Of a DNA stretch of 64,000 nt, positions 22,736 through 34,745 are shown piece after piece. Origin of the DNA: Quillaja saponaria (taxonomy: Eukaryota; Streptophyta; Magnoliopsida; Fabales; Quillajaceae); the NCBI GenBank assembly GCA_029379385.1, contig CM055614.1, positions 14,947,528 to 15,011,527 of the forward strand. The letters are read 5' to 3'. A program made the position numbers and the translations under genes. How positions within the stretch are numbered: the first letter of the stretch is position 1; each line of letters opens with the position of its first letter. The notes beneath the pieces are model-generated. The model was not told the DNA's origin and ran no database searches. It worked only from the letters and a program-made list of their open reading frames with translations.

Positions 22736-25700
22736 CCTTGCATATTGATTGTATAAATGGATATTTGAAAATTCTTTGTCCACATCCGTTCTATTTTCAA
22801 AATACAGTCAAATACTGACCCATTAATGTTAGCGATGATGAGGATTTGGAAACTATGCTTCAATTTTCCTTGAGCCAAGGAAAGTCATATTCACTTGAAT
22901 TATATTTGGAGAAATGTTATCTTCTAGATGTGTCAATGAGTCATCATAGAATTTCTTATACAGAACTCCTTGTTCAATAGGAAGATATCGAGCATCATAC
23001 AACTTAATCGTCAGTTGCCTATGAGGTTTCACAACATGGACACAATTCATTCTTTAACTGATTTTCATCCACAAGTAGAAATTTATGACGATCCTCATGT
23101 AAATGAATTTATGCATAATGTCAGTGATGATGATGACCTAGTGCAAACAATGATTCTGAAAATGATGATGATCCATAATTTACTAAGGAAGATATATTCA
23201 ACGAATATGTTCTTACTGAATTTTTTACTGAAGTTAACATTGAGGGGGCATTTGCAACTGACAACGATCATGCAGTTAGAAGTCTGTGGTCAATACATAA
23301 GGAGTTGCATGAGAAGCAGATATTTGCCACAAAAACTGACATTAAAAAAGCTGTTAAGTATTGGCATACCATGAAACAAGTGGCATTTATAGTGGATAAG
23401 TCTGATAAGAGCAAATGGGTTCTTAAATGCATAGCCCACAATCAAGGATGCAAATGGATGTTGCATGCAATAAAAAGTAAAAAGTCTGGAAAATTTGTGA
23501 TTAAAAAAATAGTTGGTCCACATACATGTGTTTATCCTTGCTTGTCACAGGATTATTATAACCTAGACAAAGGATTGATAGCTGATTTTATTAAAAACAC
23601 AATATTTGCCGATCCATCAACACCTGGAGCTGTGTTGCGCAATTTGGTGAAAGACAAATTTGGTTATCTTGCACATATGAAAAAGATATGGGATGCTAAA
23701 AACAAGGCAATAGGGTTGGTTTTTGGTTCATGGGAGGGATCTTGCAACCAATTGCCTAAGTACTTAAATGCAATACGAGCTAGAAATCCTGGGACCAAAT
23801 TTGAGTGGAAGACATACGCAATAGATAATTCAAGTGAGGTTATCTTTCATAGGGTTTTTTGGGCATTTGGACCATCCATAGAGGCATTCAAGCATTGTAG
23901 GCCAATAATCCAAATTGATGGTACTTTTCTATATGGAAAGTATAAGGGAAAGTTATTGATATCATGTGGGGTGGATGGTGTCAATCATGTGATGCCACCT
24001 GCATTTGCAATTGTCGAGGAGGAGAGCAAAGATAGTTGGTCATGGTTCCTTCTATGCTTGCATGTACATGTTACTCAGTGTGATGGTATTTGCTTAATAT
24101 CTTATCATCATTCAGGAATAATAGCTGCTGTGAAAGATCCTAGTGTTGGTTGGACAGAACCGTATGCTTATCATCATTATTGCTTGAGGCATGTTGCTAG
24201 TAATTTTCATACTGCCAAGAAAAATAGCGCCACAAAAAACTTGGTGATGAAAGCTGGGTACCAAGTACAATCTCGTAAGTTTGCAAAGTGTATGGAAGAG
24301 TTAAGTAAATTAGGGCCAGACTTGGTTTGCCGATATCCCTGCTGAGAAATGGACATTGGCATATGATGGTGGCAGGCATTTTGGCTTTATGACCACTAAT
24401 TTAGGTGAGTGTTTCAATAATGTATTAAAAGGTGCTCGACAAGTTCCCATCTCTTCCATGGTGCGATTAACTTACTACCATTGCGTTAGTTATTTTGTCA
24501 AAGTTTGTAGTGAGACAACAGCTGACTTGACTGCAGGACATATGTATACTGAAAAGGTGCGTGAAAGGCTTCAAAAGTGGAAAGATAGAGCTAGTAGGCA
24601 TACTATTGCATGGTTTAATCCAGTAGTTGGAAAGTGTGAAATTGTAACACAATATCGAGGTTAGACATATGGAAAGGGCAGCAACCGACATAAAGTGAGT
24701 TTAGGTGATCCTTATTGCTCGTGCCTCAAGTTCCAATACTATAATATTCCTTGCTCCCATGCCATAGTAGCTTACAGTAGTTCTCACATTGACTACCACT
24801 AACATGTGGGCTATTGGTATAGCTTGACACATCAAGAACTGGTGTACAGTCCACAATTTGAGATTATAATACATGATGATGAATGGCCTGCATATAACTT
24901 TCCACACGTGCACCCCAATGTCACTAAATTGCAACAAAAAGGTAGGCCACGTTCATCTCGGTTGCGGAATGAAATGGACTAGGTGGAGAATCCGAGGAAA
25001 ACTTGATGCGGAATATGTCGAGAAGAGGGTCATTATAGAAAGAAATGTCCTAACGTTACACAAGGACAATCTTCTAATGCTTAGTGTCATTTTTTTTTTT
25101 TTTTTCATTTTTATGTTGTATTGACTTCTCCATTGTAATAGTATTTGAATGTCAAACATCTTATCTTATAGTTTATATTAGAACTATTGCAATTGTAATT
25201 GAATGTCAAACGTCTAATGGTTTATATATAGTATTAACTTTCTTCATATTTTATTCAAACTATAAATCTTCAAAGTCTTTTATTATGATATTTTTTTTTT
25301 TTTTTTGGTGTGCTAATGCTTGTTATGCTAAAAACAGATAGTTACCATATGTCACTGGATATTTTGCCAACTGACCGTTCAAGTACTGTATTTATACGAT
25401 ACTCATCGTTCAGTTCACTTATGGGATTCAGAGGTATATTATATTTTTACTAGTAAATAAAAGAAAATTTTATATTATGAGACTACAGAAAGTATAATTT
25501 GATTAAACACATTCTTGATGCAGGATTTGACTACTCTAAAATGTCAAAGGAGGGAGGCAGTATTACATCGTGTAAATCCTATACAAGGATCATTCCATAT
25601 ATATTTGCTGCAAGTTTTTATTGAGTCATGCGATTAGGGTTTATACAATTAGATTGTCATCTTATTACTGCATTAGTGGAAAGATGGAGACAAGAGACAC

Positions 25701-26380
25701 ATACCTTCCATTTTCTTCATAGCTAGTGCATAGTGACATTGCAAGATGTGTTCATATTGTTTGGTTTACTAATTGATGGGGATGCAATGTCTGGTAGTAG
25801 TTTGATTGAAGATCTACCATCTACATGTCATAATTTATTGGGCCATGTTCCACCTTCTACTACCCTAGATGGATCTCGCATAAGTTTAACTTGGCTTGCT
25901 GCTACATTTGCGGAACTGCTTGAGAATGCTGATGAAATTATGGTGCAACAATATGCACATGCTTATATCATGCAACTTATTGGTGGATTTCTATTTGCTG
26001 ATAAGTCTCAGTCACATGTCTATCTGATGTTTTTGCGTTTACTTGAGGACTTTGATAGGGTCGGAAAATATAGTTGGGATAGCGCATGTCTAGCTTGGTT
26101 ATATAGAGAGTTGTGTCGTGCCTCTCACTCATCATCACATGATATTGCTGGAACCTTGATTCTACTTCAAATTTGGGCATGGGATACGCTCCCATACATT
26201 ACACCTACTAGATTACATAGGATTTATGATGACTAGGTCCTTATTGATGGAGCAAAGGGCCCACATTTCCCACGGGGTCCATTAGGCATGAGGTGGAGAG
26301 ATGCTTTTAAAGTTACAGATGTTGAAACACATGTTGTTTCTTAGTATAGATATCAGCTAGATCGGATGAAACCATATTAG

Positions 26381-26465
26381 GTTACTAATCATTGAAAATT
26401 CTTGTCCATTATATATATTTATTCCTATGATATGTTTCTTAATATTTGTTTATATGTGGTAGCAG
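26381..26465 (+). other. Intron in the PMD gene
   Basis: GTTACTAATC at the 5' end and TGGTAGCAG at the 3' end. Joining the exons links QLDRMKPY to WEPYNIDLMA, the usual order in PMD proteins, although a TAG directly before the junction breaks it. Confidence 0.6.
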
Positions 26466-26868
26466 TTTATGTGGGAGCCATACAATATTGACTTGATGGC
26501 AAATCTCTCTATTTATTGTCTTGCTGGACAAGGTATATGGACTGCTATTGTATCATTAATATGCTTCCACATAATGGAATGGCATAGACCAGATAGAGTT
26601 TTACGTCAATTTGGCATGCAACAAGACATTCCACCTGATGCTGAGACTAACATTCAATTGCATAAGATTGATCTGAGGGGCTATTCTAATTTAAATTGGG
26701 CAGTGAGACATGCCTTATTCATCAACATATGGGATATACGAGCGAATCATGTTATTTTTGGAAGTTCATTTGATGGCCATATGGATCCATTCTCATCATA
26801 TATGGAATGGTATAGGCGAATCAGTAGAAGATTTTTGACTAAGGATGGTGCTATGCTTGGAAGCTTTG

Positions 26869-26948
26869 GTAAGCCATATAGTATTTTAATTTTATAGCTC
26901 ACTTGATTTATGACAGCAACTAAACAATGATAATCATTTATATTACAG
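26869..26948 (+). other. Intron in the PMD gene
   Basis: GTAAGCCATA at the 5' end and TATTACAG at the 3' end. Exons around it read DGAMLGSF and IDGLERCCTLSTLGADLSAL. Confidence 0.6.
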
Positions 26949-27652
26949 ATTGATGGTCTCGAGCGATGTTGCACATTGTCCACACTAGGAGCAGATTTGT
27001 CTGCACTTGCAGTTATTCATGCTACATGTACTTCATCATTACAGTTTATTGGCCAATATGAAGATTATATACCGTACAATGATCAATTAGCAGCTCAAGT
27101 ACCATAAAGTAGTACCTCTAACACACATGTTGATGCTATGGTCACACCAACAACACATGTCAACTTAGATTCTGGAGTAAGACGATCATTTTCCAGTAGG
27201 CCTGCACGTCATATTTATGCCTTATAGGTAGAGGCAGAGGAAGTGCGCCTTCTGTTTTAGATTCAACAGAGCCTACCATTCATATGCGAGTCACACCCAC
27301 AGCCATTGTGCCAAACCCATATACCTCACCTCCATCTACATCTATGCTTCTTCCATGTGAAGATGAGACAGTTGTTAAGAGGGTCACATAACTTAGTACT
27401 AGTATGCATGATACTACAGATCCAAATGTGACTATTACACATATTGATACTGAGTCGCTCTTCCACGTGGATAGCATTAACATGCACGATGATGTTGATG
27501 GTGAGAACCATTATGATGGTGGTGGTTTACCAATCCAAGAGGGTGTATCATAGGTAACACAATTTTGACGGGGTCAAAAATGGGATAATCTTCCATCAAG
27601 AAAGAATCCGACAAGAAAGAGAAAGGCTCCCAAGTGTGGTGCTCATGATTAA

Positions 27653-28360
27653 GGCTGTCATGGTTTACGTGATTTATGCATAATTATTTTTGAAATTAAA
27701 TCTATGGACTATTATGTCGGGATTTATATTGAGATTATGCATTTATTTTGGACTATTTGTGATATTCAGACTCTTTTGTTAATATTAATGTGTTGAAATT
27801 GTGATATTAAGACTCTGTTGTTAATATTGGTGTGTTGAAATTATGTTGTTATTTACTTGTCGTGACAAAAAGGAAATGATACAAAAATAGGGAAAACTCT
27901 GTCTAATTTTTTTGGATTATTTGTGATATTAAGGTTCATGTCGATAATATTGTTGTATTGAAAAGAGGATGTTGTTTCTTAGTATTTATTTGTTATGGCA
28001 GGAATAAAATGATATAAAAATAGGAGAAACTCTGTCCAATTTTATTTAAAAATAAGATTGACAAGTGCCTATGCAAGAATTTTTAACAGCTTTTTAGTTT
28101 GACAACTGATTATATAATTATTTTTCATATTTTAACAATCTTTTAGTTTGACAAGTTGACTATACAAGAACATTTCAAAACTTTGTTAGAATTTTCAATT
28201 ATTCTCTTAGAATTTACAATTATTGTCTAGCTTTACATTGTAACTATAATTCGAATTTTCAATTTTTTTATTTATTTATTTTTACAAGAAAAAAAATTAA
28301 CTTTAATGATATTTATTTAAGAATGGTTCTAAAATTCAATTGTAAAACTCAACTCGAATA
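27653..28360 (+). repeat. MULE 3' region with local tandem repeats
   Basis: After the PMD stop the sequence is AT-rich. TGATATT(C/A)AGACTCT(T/G)TTGTTAATATT occurs twice at 27759-27841. A larger block with TTTGTGATATT, ACAAAAATAGGG and AAACTCTGTC recurs at about 27913-28047. It probably holds the 3' untranslated region of the PMD gene. Confidence 0.5.
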
Positions 28361-28490
28361 TGTATTTTCAAAACACAAACTTTAATTTGTGTTTACAGGA
28401 TACAAACTTGAATTTGTGTTTTAAAAACACAAACTCAAGTTCGTGTCTTAGAAACATACACTTAAGTTCGTTGAACCCACGAACTCAAGT
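28360..28490 (+). repeat. Array of palindrome-like motifs next to the right TIR
   Basis: Motifs of the form ACACAAACTTxAATTTGTGTTT occur about five times in 130 bp. Each is nearly its own reverse complement. The left TIR has only one or two related copies at its inner edge. Repeated subterminal motifs are often transposase binding sites; that role here is inference. Confidence 0.55.
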
Positions 28491-28681
28491 GCCAGCAATG
28501 CAACCTTATCTGGCATGTGTGGTTGACATGGCATCCTGAATTTGTGTCTTCAAAATACAAATTCACTATGAAATTGTGTTTTGAAGACAAATTCAAAAAA
28601 AAGGGCATTTAACTCTTTAAAAAAAATTTCAATGCATTTGAGTAATTTAAAAAAAAAATCAATGTATTCTGGTATAAGGCC
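28470..28681 (-). repeat. Right terminal inverted repeat of the MULE
   Basis: The inverse of 16738-16951. It ends TATTCTGGTATAAGGCC. The inner edge is at GTTGAACCCACGAACTCAAG, matching CTTGAATTTGTGGGTTCAAC on the left. Confidence 0.9.
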
Positions 28682-31400
28682 GGGGTTAAATGTCAAAACC
28701 ATATCTCCTCTCTTATTATGTCAAGTTTCCGTAAACTAAAATTATTTGTTCAAGCTTGATATTCTCCTGAATGGGACTATTGCAAATTGGCTAACATTGC
28801 CATCTTTTTCCAGGTTCAGGTTGAGTCTTGCTACAACCATCAAGGTATGTCATGTGCCTCTTTTGTGATAAATACGTGGAAGTTATACTGTATTGCTGTC
28901 TATTGTGTATGCATTTGCAAATAGGATCCAAATTTGAGTGTTCAAGTTCGTAGAAGTGCATACAGAGATTTACTTTTTGTCCATCATTTTCGTAGTATTT
29001 GCTGAATAAGCTAGTAGTATAGTTACATCTATTGTTCCAGTAGGATGATAAAACTCTATATTTTAAATGTTCAATGATGTATGACACAGTGCATATTCGA
29101 GAACTAATTGTAGATAAGCATAAAGCTTACATTTAAGAATATATAAATAGCAGAAAGAATCATGATTCGAGAACTAATAGTAGAAATCAGGATTCTTTTG
29201 CCTAGATCTTGGGATATATATTCAAAATAAATAGCTTCTGCATCATTAATAATCTGTGCTTGATCATTGAATGGCTTCACTAGTGAATTTTTGGAGTCAA
29301 TCATTCCTTACGATGGTTTTTTATAGTATGTTAGCTTCTGCTTTCTTAAGAATCTACTACAAGTTTAAGAATATGTCTTGAAACATATTATATAGTTGTA
29401 ATAGTTATAGTTGTGTACCGATATGAGTTTTTTACATTTAAAGTGTATTGTATTTTCCTTAATTAACATTAAGTATATAAATTAAATTATAGCTTATACA
29501 AAATGGAGAATCTAAAATCTATAACTGAGGATTACATTGACATTGAGGAATTTGCACCTAGGCTTGGTGGTACCTCTTTCTCTTATCATACTAACTTACA
29601 AAGGGCACAGCTTGGTAGCTTGGAGCTGATCAATTTGATGATGCAAATGACATTATGAAGGAATACGAGTTTTTTGTGGTGTAGTTGTTAGTTGCAGTAG
29701 TTTTATTTTAAGTTTTATTTTTCTTGTTTTGAGCTGCAGTTAAAAAAATGTGATGTTGCATTTGAAGTTTGTATTACTGGTTGTTAACTTTTACAATTTC
29801 CAGCAAGTGGATAAGACATGAAAAGTAAAATAAAAAAATAAAAAACTTAGGCTAAACTTTATTTAAGCTCAGAAGTCCATAGGGTTAGCACAGAAATGAA
29901 AAAGCAAAAAACAAAAACTTAAACATTAATTTGGGCCTTTTGAAGAAAGAAAAAAAATTAATTTGGCTGTTAGCCCAACTGGTATCTGTCTGAAATGGAT
30001 GGGTCAGGTTGATCGGGTAGGGTCGGGTTTGCTATGCTATTTATCTGAATCGGGTTGGATTGATCATTTTTAGCTACCAAAGTAGTCTGAATCGGGTCAG
30101 TCGGGTATTGGATGTTATCAACCCGACCCGATAAGCACCGGACCTCCGACAGTTTTACATAATTATAAAAAAATACAAAGTGAAACGAATATATCAAAAG
30201 TTAATTGTCAAAACATATTTACAATTTGAAATAGGTAAAATGAATTCCATCTAATCCAAATTAAGATTTATTTATATTTTTATATATTTTACATGATTTT
30301 ATTTCTAGTTTATTTGTAAATTGATTTAAATACGTTTCAATTTAAATTAAATACAGTCTAGTGATCATTTAAACACATAAAAAACAATTCATTAGATTAG
30401 ATATCTAATTGATCAATAGATCCGCATAACAAAATGACTGATTAGAAAAATTTGGGGTATGGTGAATCAATGATGTGAACATTTTTAAAAACTAATATCT
30501 GTAAAGTTAAAATGGCAAAAAAATTGTAAAAACTCACAAGAGGTTACTTATTTTATTTTATTATTTTAAAATTGAGAATACTATTTTGTTTTGTTTATGA
30601 ATTAGTCCACTAAATTAGGTAACCCCACTTATTTTTTATTTTACAAATTAGTCTCTTTATTTTTCATACTTTTTCTTAATTACACCTTGACAAATTTTTT
30701 CACTCTAAAGTAAAATCTTACAATCTTCTTTTTATTTTATTTTATTGGTTAACAAATAAATTGAATGTTTAAAGAGTAAAAAAGTAATAATCAATTTTTT
30801 GAAAGAAATATTAGTGGAATGACTGTTGATATGATTCATATGAAGTTATAGATCCAAGATGGAACACACAGATTTTCCTTTTACAACCTTTATTAGTTCT
30901 AGTGTACTAATAGATTGCTTTTGGTGGTCTTTGATTTTAATTTGCATTTAGATTCTTTGTTCAAGGTATATATCCACCAAGAAAAAAAATTGTGATACAA
31001 TAATATAGAAAAAAAAAGTTAGGCTCTCTTTTTTCTTTTTTTTCTTTTTTAACTAATAAATTTATATTGTATTACAAATTATTTATTAAGACTAAAATAA
31101 GATACTCATACAATTAATTAATTTTTCTTACTTCACAAGGTCTATAATTTTTTTAAACAACAAGAAATTAACTAATCACATTATTAAATTGTTATAACAC
31201 ACATCGTGAAATTAAGTTATAGAAATAATATGTAAATTTTTGTTATAAAATTAAATAAAATGGTGTAATTATTGATCGTAAATAAATTATATATATAATT
31301 AAAAATTTATTTTCACCATTTTTGTTGACTTACTTAGACTTCATTCCATGTAAATTGTATAGGTAAGTAAAATTAGTATATATAATATAGATGTTAGAAC
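28682..31400. other. Unassigned region right of the MULE
   Basis: The first half may be the right part of the hAT-like element. A small frame at 29503-29658 encodes 51 residues (MENLKSITEDYIDIEEFAPR...) that I do not recognise. From 30150 on the sequence is very AT-rich with no coding signal. 31050-31220 resembles 35415-35570, linking this flank to the repeat zone that follows. Confidence 0.4.
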
Positions 31401-31419
31401 AACACCTATAATAATTTGG

Positions 31420-34400
31420 ACCACGTGTAAAAAGGTGGTCAATCATTGCATTATTTTATTATTTAGTATTGCTTGGCTTTATTCCTTTTTGTTTTATGGT
31501 GACCGACCTTTGTTCTTATAGCTTGTCCTCCCTCTTTTGACACAGCAAACTCAGTGCCCATCCCTTGCTACCGTTCCCTTGGTTGCTACCTTAGAGATTT
31601 TGTGGCAACTTGGTTTAATTTAATTAAAAAGAAAATAAATAAATAAATAAACTCAAATTTCCTTTCTCTCCCTTTGTGCAGTGGATTGACTTCCTTTAAG
31701 TCTCAAAAACTCAGCTTGTTCACAGCCATAAGAGATTTGCAACGGCTCTGTTTCTGGTACCTTCTTGCTGCCATGATGCTAAGTCCTTCTGTTAGTTTGT
31801 GTTTTTTTTTTTTTTTTTTTTTCATTTCTTGGAGTACATTAAGTGGGGTGGTTGTGTGTAGGGTGTATGATTGAAAGGCAGCTGGTGTTTTCCTTTGTGG
31901 CTGCCTTTTTTTTAGGTGGATTATAAGGTAAGTTTGGATTTTGTAGTAGTTTGTTTTTTTTTCTTCTGCCAAACAAACCGTGACAGCCTTCAAAGCTTGG
32001 TAATTAGGTGCATGTGTGGGTCTTGCTTGGAGAGGTTTATTGTGCCTTAGTTAGGGTCAACCGAGAAAGTTGTTTTAAGAGGTAAAAAGGGTTCTGTTTT
32101 GGGTTGATTTCAAGCTTTAAACTTATGCTTTTTGGTCAGCCAATAGTTAGGGTATTAAAGTAAGAAAGTGTAATAGGATACTTGAATATATATACTTAAT
32201 TAGTAGCCAATTATAACACTTGGATGTTTATTAGTTTAATTGTTATATATGAATCAAATTAGTGATACTTAGTGAATTCAGTTAGGACTAAATGGATGTA
32301 AATTAGAAATATGAGTAAAACTTAAGAAAAATAAAACATAGGAATGATGATCATATGAATTAGAAAAGAGTAATTTAGGAATTGGTTATATTCATGATGG
32401 GAATGCATAGTTTAATTTTTAATTAAACTTAGACAATTAAATTAAATTGAATTAATAATTGGAACATAAGTAATGTTAAAATTTATGAGACTATGTTGTT
32501 TGTGTTAGGAGGTATAAGTAGATATGAACTTATATATGCAAAGTAGGAATGTTTATCCTAAGTATTTAATAAGAGGCTTAGAAAAATTTTAATGTTTTCA
32601 CAACATGGAAATTAACTTATGTAAGTTTCCATTGTTAAATAGCTAATTAGGAAACATGAAACTTGACTATGTTAATGTTAAATTATAGAATTGGAATTCT
32701 TGAATAAGTTGAAACCTGAAGTGAGGAAATAGGAGTTAATTGGTTATTGAATAGGAAGCAGGTTCAGATTTCGTAGTTCATAAAAAAAAATATTTCAGAT
32801 ATCTTATGGACTAAATTAAATTAAGAGTTCAAAAGAGAAAATGTAGCTTAGGGTCTTCACTTGATGTTTACAAAATTTTGTAACCTAGTTCTATATATAT
32901 TTATTAGTAGATTTGCTGGACTACATTTAGGTCTATGCATAATTTTTAGTAAACTTCAGTCAGTCTGGGAGACTTTGTCATAGGTTGTAGTTTGAATTAG
33001 CCTATAACTTCTAAATAAAATTTGTTCCTAACATACTAAAGAGTAAATCTAGAGTGGCTCAAGTCTTAATTCTATGTTGTGTGTATTTTGGAGATATTAG
33101 AATTCATGATTGTGATTTTCGGATCTGAACGTACCTGTTTTGAAGTAATTAAAATTAAGGGGTCTTAAAGGATGAATTAGGGAAAGAGTGATGAAGATTA
33201 AATGTTCCTAACATCTTGAAATACTAGACTGGAAAGTTTCGTAATTTAACTCCCAAGTATAAGAATTATGTAAGCATCAGAATCAGGGGTTGAGAACCAG
33301 CAATTTGTGCAATGCCCTGTTTTTGTTCATGTGAGGAATCGAGTAAGTGCAAGGCTGATTTTAGGAAAAGTTTCTAAATAAGAAGGATAAATAACTTTCT
33401 AAAGTTAATGTTTAAACTTGGTTTTGTTAAATTTGGTTAAGTACATAAGTGGAAATTAAATATATCTCAAAGATAGTTGTGAAAATAACTAAAGAAAAGT
33501 TAACTTTGAATAAATACTTAAAACTAAGTAACTCTAGATTTTCGTAACAAAAAGGTTATTACTTAAGAATTTTCAAAATAAGTAACACATGAAAAATGTA
33601 ATTGCAGCTTTGAAAAGTGTGGTTGAATTAATGACATGCATGACTGCAAGTGTGAGTAACGAATGAAATCAATTAAAGGTGAGTGGTTAATTATTTCCCT
33701 TTGGTTGCTAGATTATTATGTGTGTTTGTATGTGTATTTGAATAAATGTTGTTATATGGAAAAATAAGTATGAGTAGTGTTTTTGTGAGTTATTTGAATT
33801 AGGTTTGGTGATTGAAATTGTTTATGGTTGATAAGGGCCAACAAAGTAATTTTTTCTTTGAAACGATTTTTACTTCCAAAATTAAAATCTAGGTGCACCT
33901 AGGATATTTTGATATGAGATACTCTGATTCTGACAATTATTTTAAAATAAATGAGTGCTCAGCTTTGGTGGGATGGATTGTGTATGGAGAATTAACTTGT
34001 GTGGGCGTGTAAATGCCCAGTGGGGAGAGATACTGTTGTGCAGGGCTGACTTATGCATTGGCCCTTTGTTTGCTTTTTATGCTTTGGTTGCCTTGATTGT
34101 TTTAAGTGGATTATACAGTGTACTAACTGAATTGTGCTTGCTAAGTTTATATTTCTGTACTTGTATATGTGTAATCTTAGCAGTTTGGAATATATGACAT
34201 GTTGATATTAATTGATTATATATTCTATATGTATGTTAGGTGATGCTAGTACCCTTTGGGAACGATTTTTCACTCATGGAATTTGTAGGACTCATCCTTC
34301 TTCTGTGGTTATTTGTCTTAGTAACAAAGTCTCGAGGACGGCTATTACCAATAATGGACTTTGTCAAATGCTTGGCGGTGAGGTAATTCTTTGGAATCTC

Positions 34401-34745
34401 AATCTTGAAGTCAAAGGATAAAAGTTTGTAGTCACACTAGAGCTATGGGGTGTCTGGTTTTATGTTGTATAATAGTCTAGTTGGTTGTTAATATGATGAG
34501 AAATGGAGTGGAGTTCCTTGGTCTTGTTATCTTTGTTGTTATGTAAAAAATGAATATGTATTATTTATATTTTGGACATGTTCTACATTGTGTGGAACAT
34601 TTGCTGAAATTTTCAGGAAAGTTTTTCATGATTTTTAAGTATAATTGCTCGAGAGTCATATGTGTTCAGTTATGATAAAGTCAGGGTTACAGAGGTTTAG
34701 TTATCTAATCCTCCGACCAATCATGCCTCTATTAGAAGTGTGACA
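31420..34745 (+). repeat. Long non-coding repeat R1
   Basis: From 32715 to 34745 this aligns with R2 (36855-38872), and over 32715 to about 33390 also with R3 (42215-42925). Shared blocks include GTAGCTTAGGGTCTT, ACATACTAAAGAGTAAATCT, ATGTTGTGTGTATTTTGGAG, TTGATAAGGGCCAACAAAGTAA, TGATGCTAGTACCCTTTGGG and TCACACTAGAGCTATGGGGTGTCT. No conserved reading frame was found. It ends TGTGACA, an LTR-like terminus, followed by TAAAT; TAAATTG also occurs at 31351. A long LTR is therefore possible. The 5' edge is uncertain and similarity upstream of 32715 is weak. Confidence 0.65.

Larger units (their letters stand above)
18658..25084 (+). pseudogene. MULE (MuDR-type) transposase, split by a nested copia element
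   Basis: The transposase cuts and pastes the element. ATG at 18658 opens 51 codons up to the insertion at 18810; the frame resumes at 22741 (HIDCINGYLKI), giving a PB1-like N-terminus. Next comes the MuDR DNA-binding domain at about 23330-23540 (TKTDIKKAVKYW ... KCIAHNQGCKWMLHA ... GPHTC). The DDE domain has IQIDGTFLYGKYKGKLL at about 23910, but the second aspartate motif reads ISYHHSGIIAAV, with Y in place of the expected D. A frameshift near 24320 precedes IPAEKWTLAYDGG. After an in-frame TAG (24662-24664) come a SWIM zinc finger (CSCLKFQYYNIPCSHAI, about 24718) and a CCHC knuckle (CGICREEGHYRKKC). Stops also occur in the N-terminal half. The two halves plus the nested element make it clearly non-functional. 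Confidence 0.88.
25349..27652 (+). pseudogene. Plant mobile domain (PMD, MAIN/MAIL1-like) gene inside the MULE
   Basis: The PMD is a domain of plant host proteins such as MAIN and MAIL1 and of transposon proteins; its biochemical role is not settled. Here the start reads VQVLYLYDTHRSVHLWDSE, with a GT-AG intron to GATTTG at 25525. Then LKCQRREAVLHRV, LDCHLITALVERWRQETHTF, VTLQDVFILFGLLIDG, and YAHAYIMQLIGGFLFAD (25733-26236). Introns at 26381-26465 and 26869-26948 have GT-AG ends. The exon between reads FMWEPY, ICFHIMEWHRPDRVLRQFGM and IQLHKIDLRG. The C-terminus is basic (SRKNPTRKRKAPK), a possible nuclear localisation signal, ending with TAA at 27650-27652. In-frame stops (for example 25627-25629 and 25723-25725) and small frameshifts disable it. 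ATG at 25349 is one possible start, but the domain reads in another frame there. Confidence 0.85.
16738..28681 (+). mobile_element. Mutator-like element (MULE) carrying transposase and PMD genes
   Basis: The boundaries are set by long inverted repeats at 16738-16951 and 28470-28681. Inside, both genes read on the plus strand: a MuDR-type transposase (18658-25084) and an intron-bearing PMD gene (25349-27652). A copia element of 3925 bp is nested in the transposase, so the MULE was about 8 kb before that insertion. The 9-mers outside the ends, GAGTTATTA and GGGGTTAAA, match at six positions only, so the target-site duplication is decayed or the ends are a few bases off. Both genes are disabled, so it is immobile on its own. 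Confidence 0.85.
15628..30141. mobile_element. Possible hAT-like element interrupted by the MULE
   Basis: The left flank of the MULE (15628-15790) begins GGGGCTGTTCGTCGGTCGGGT and contains repeated GGTCGGGT motifs. The right flank (29995-30141) has several more GGTCGGGT motifs and ends ACCCGACCCGATAAGCACC. Clustered motifs of this kind near both ends, and a GGGGCTGTTCG-like start, are known from plant hAT elements. Without the MULE the element would be about 2.6 kb. No clean terminal inverted repeat or 8-bp duplication could be found, and only a short frame at 29503-29658 lies inside. This is a tentative call. Confidence 0.33.

Noticed and set aside
22970..23374. 134-residue frame overlapping the transposase
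   Set aside because: The MULE domain signatures lie in another frame; this one is a shadow.
16729..28690. Perfect target-site duplication for the MULE
   Set aside because: GAGTTATTA and GGGGTTAAA agree at only six of nine positions; not claimed as a duplication.
33955..34421. Two adjacent plus-strand frames inside R1
   Set aside because: The matching stretch in R2 does not preserve them, so they are not under coding constraint.
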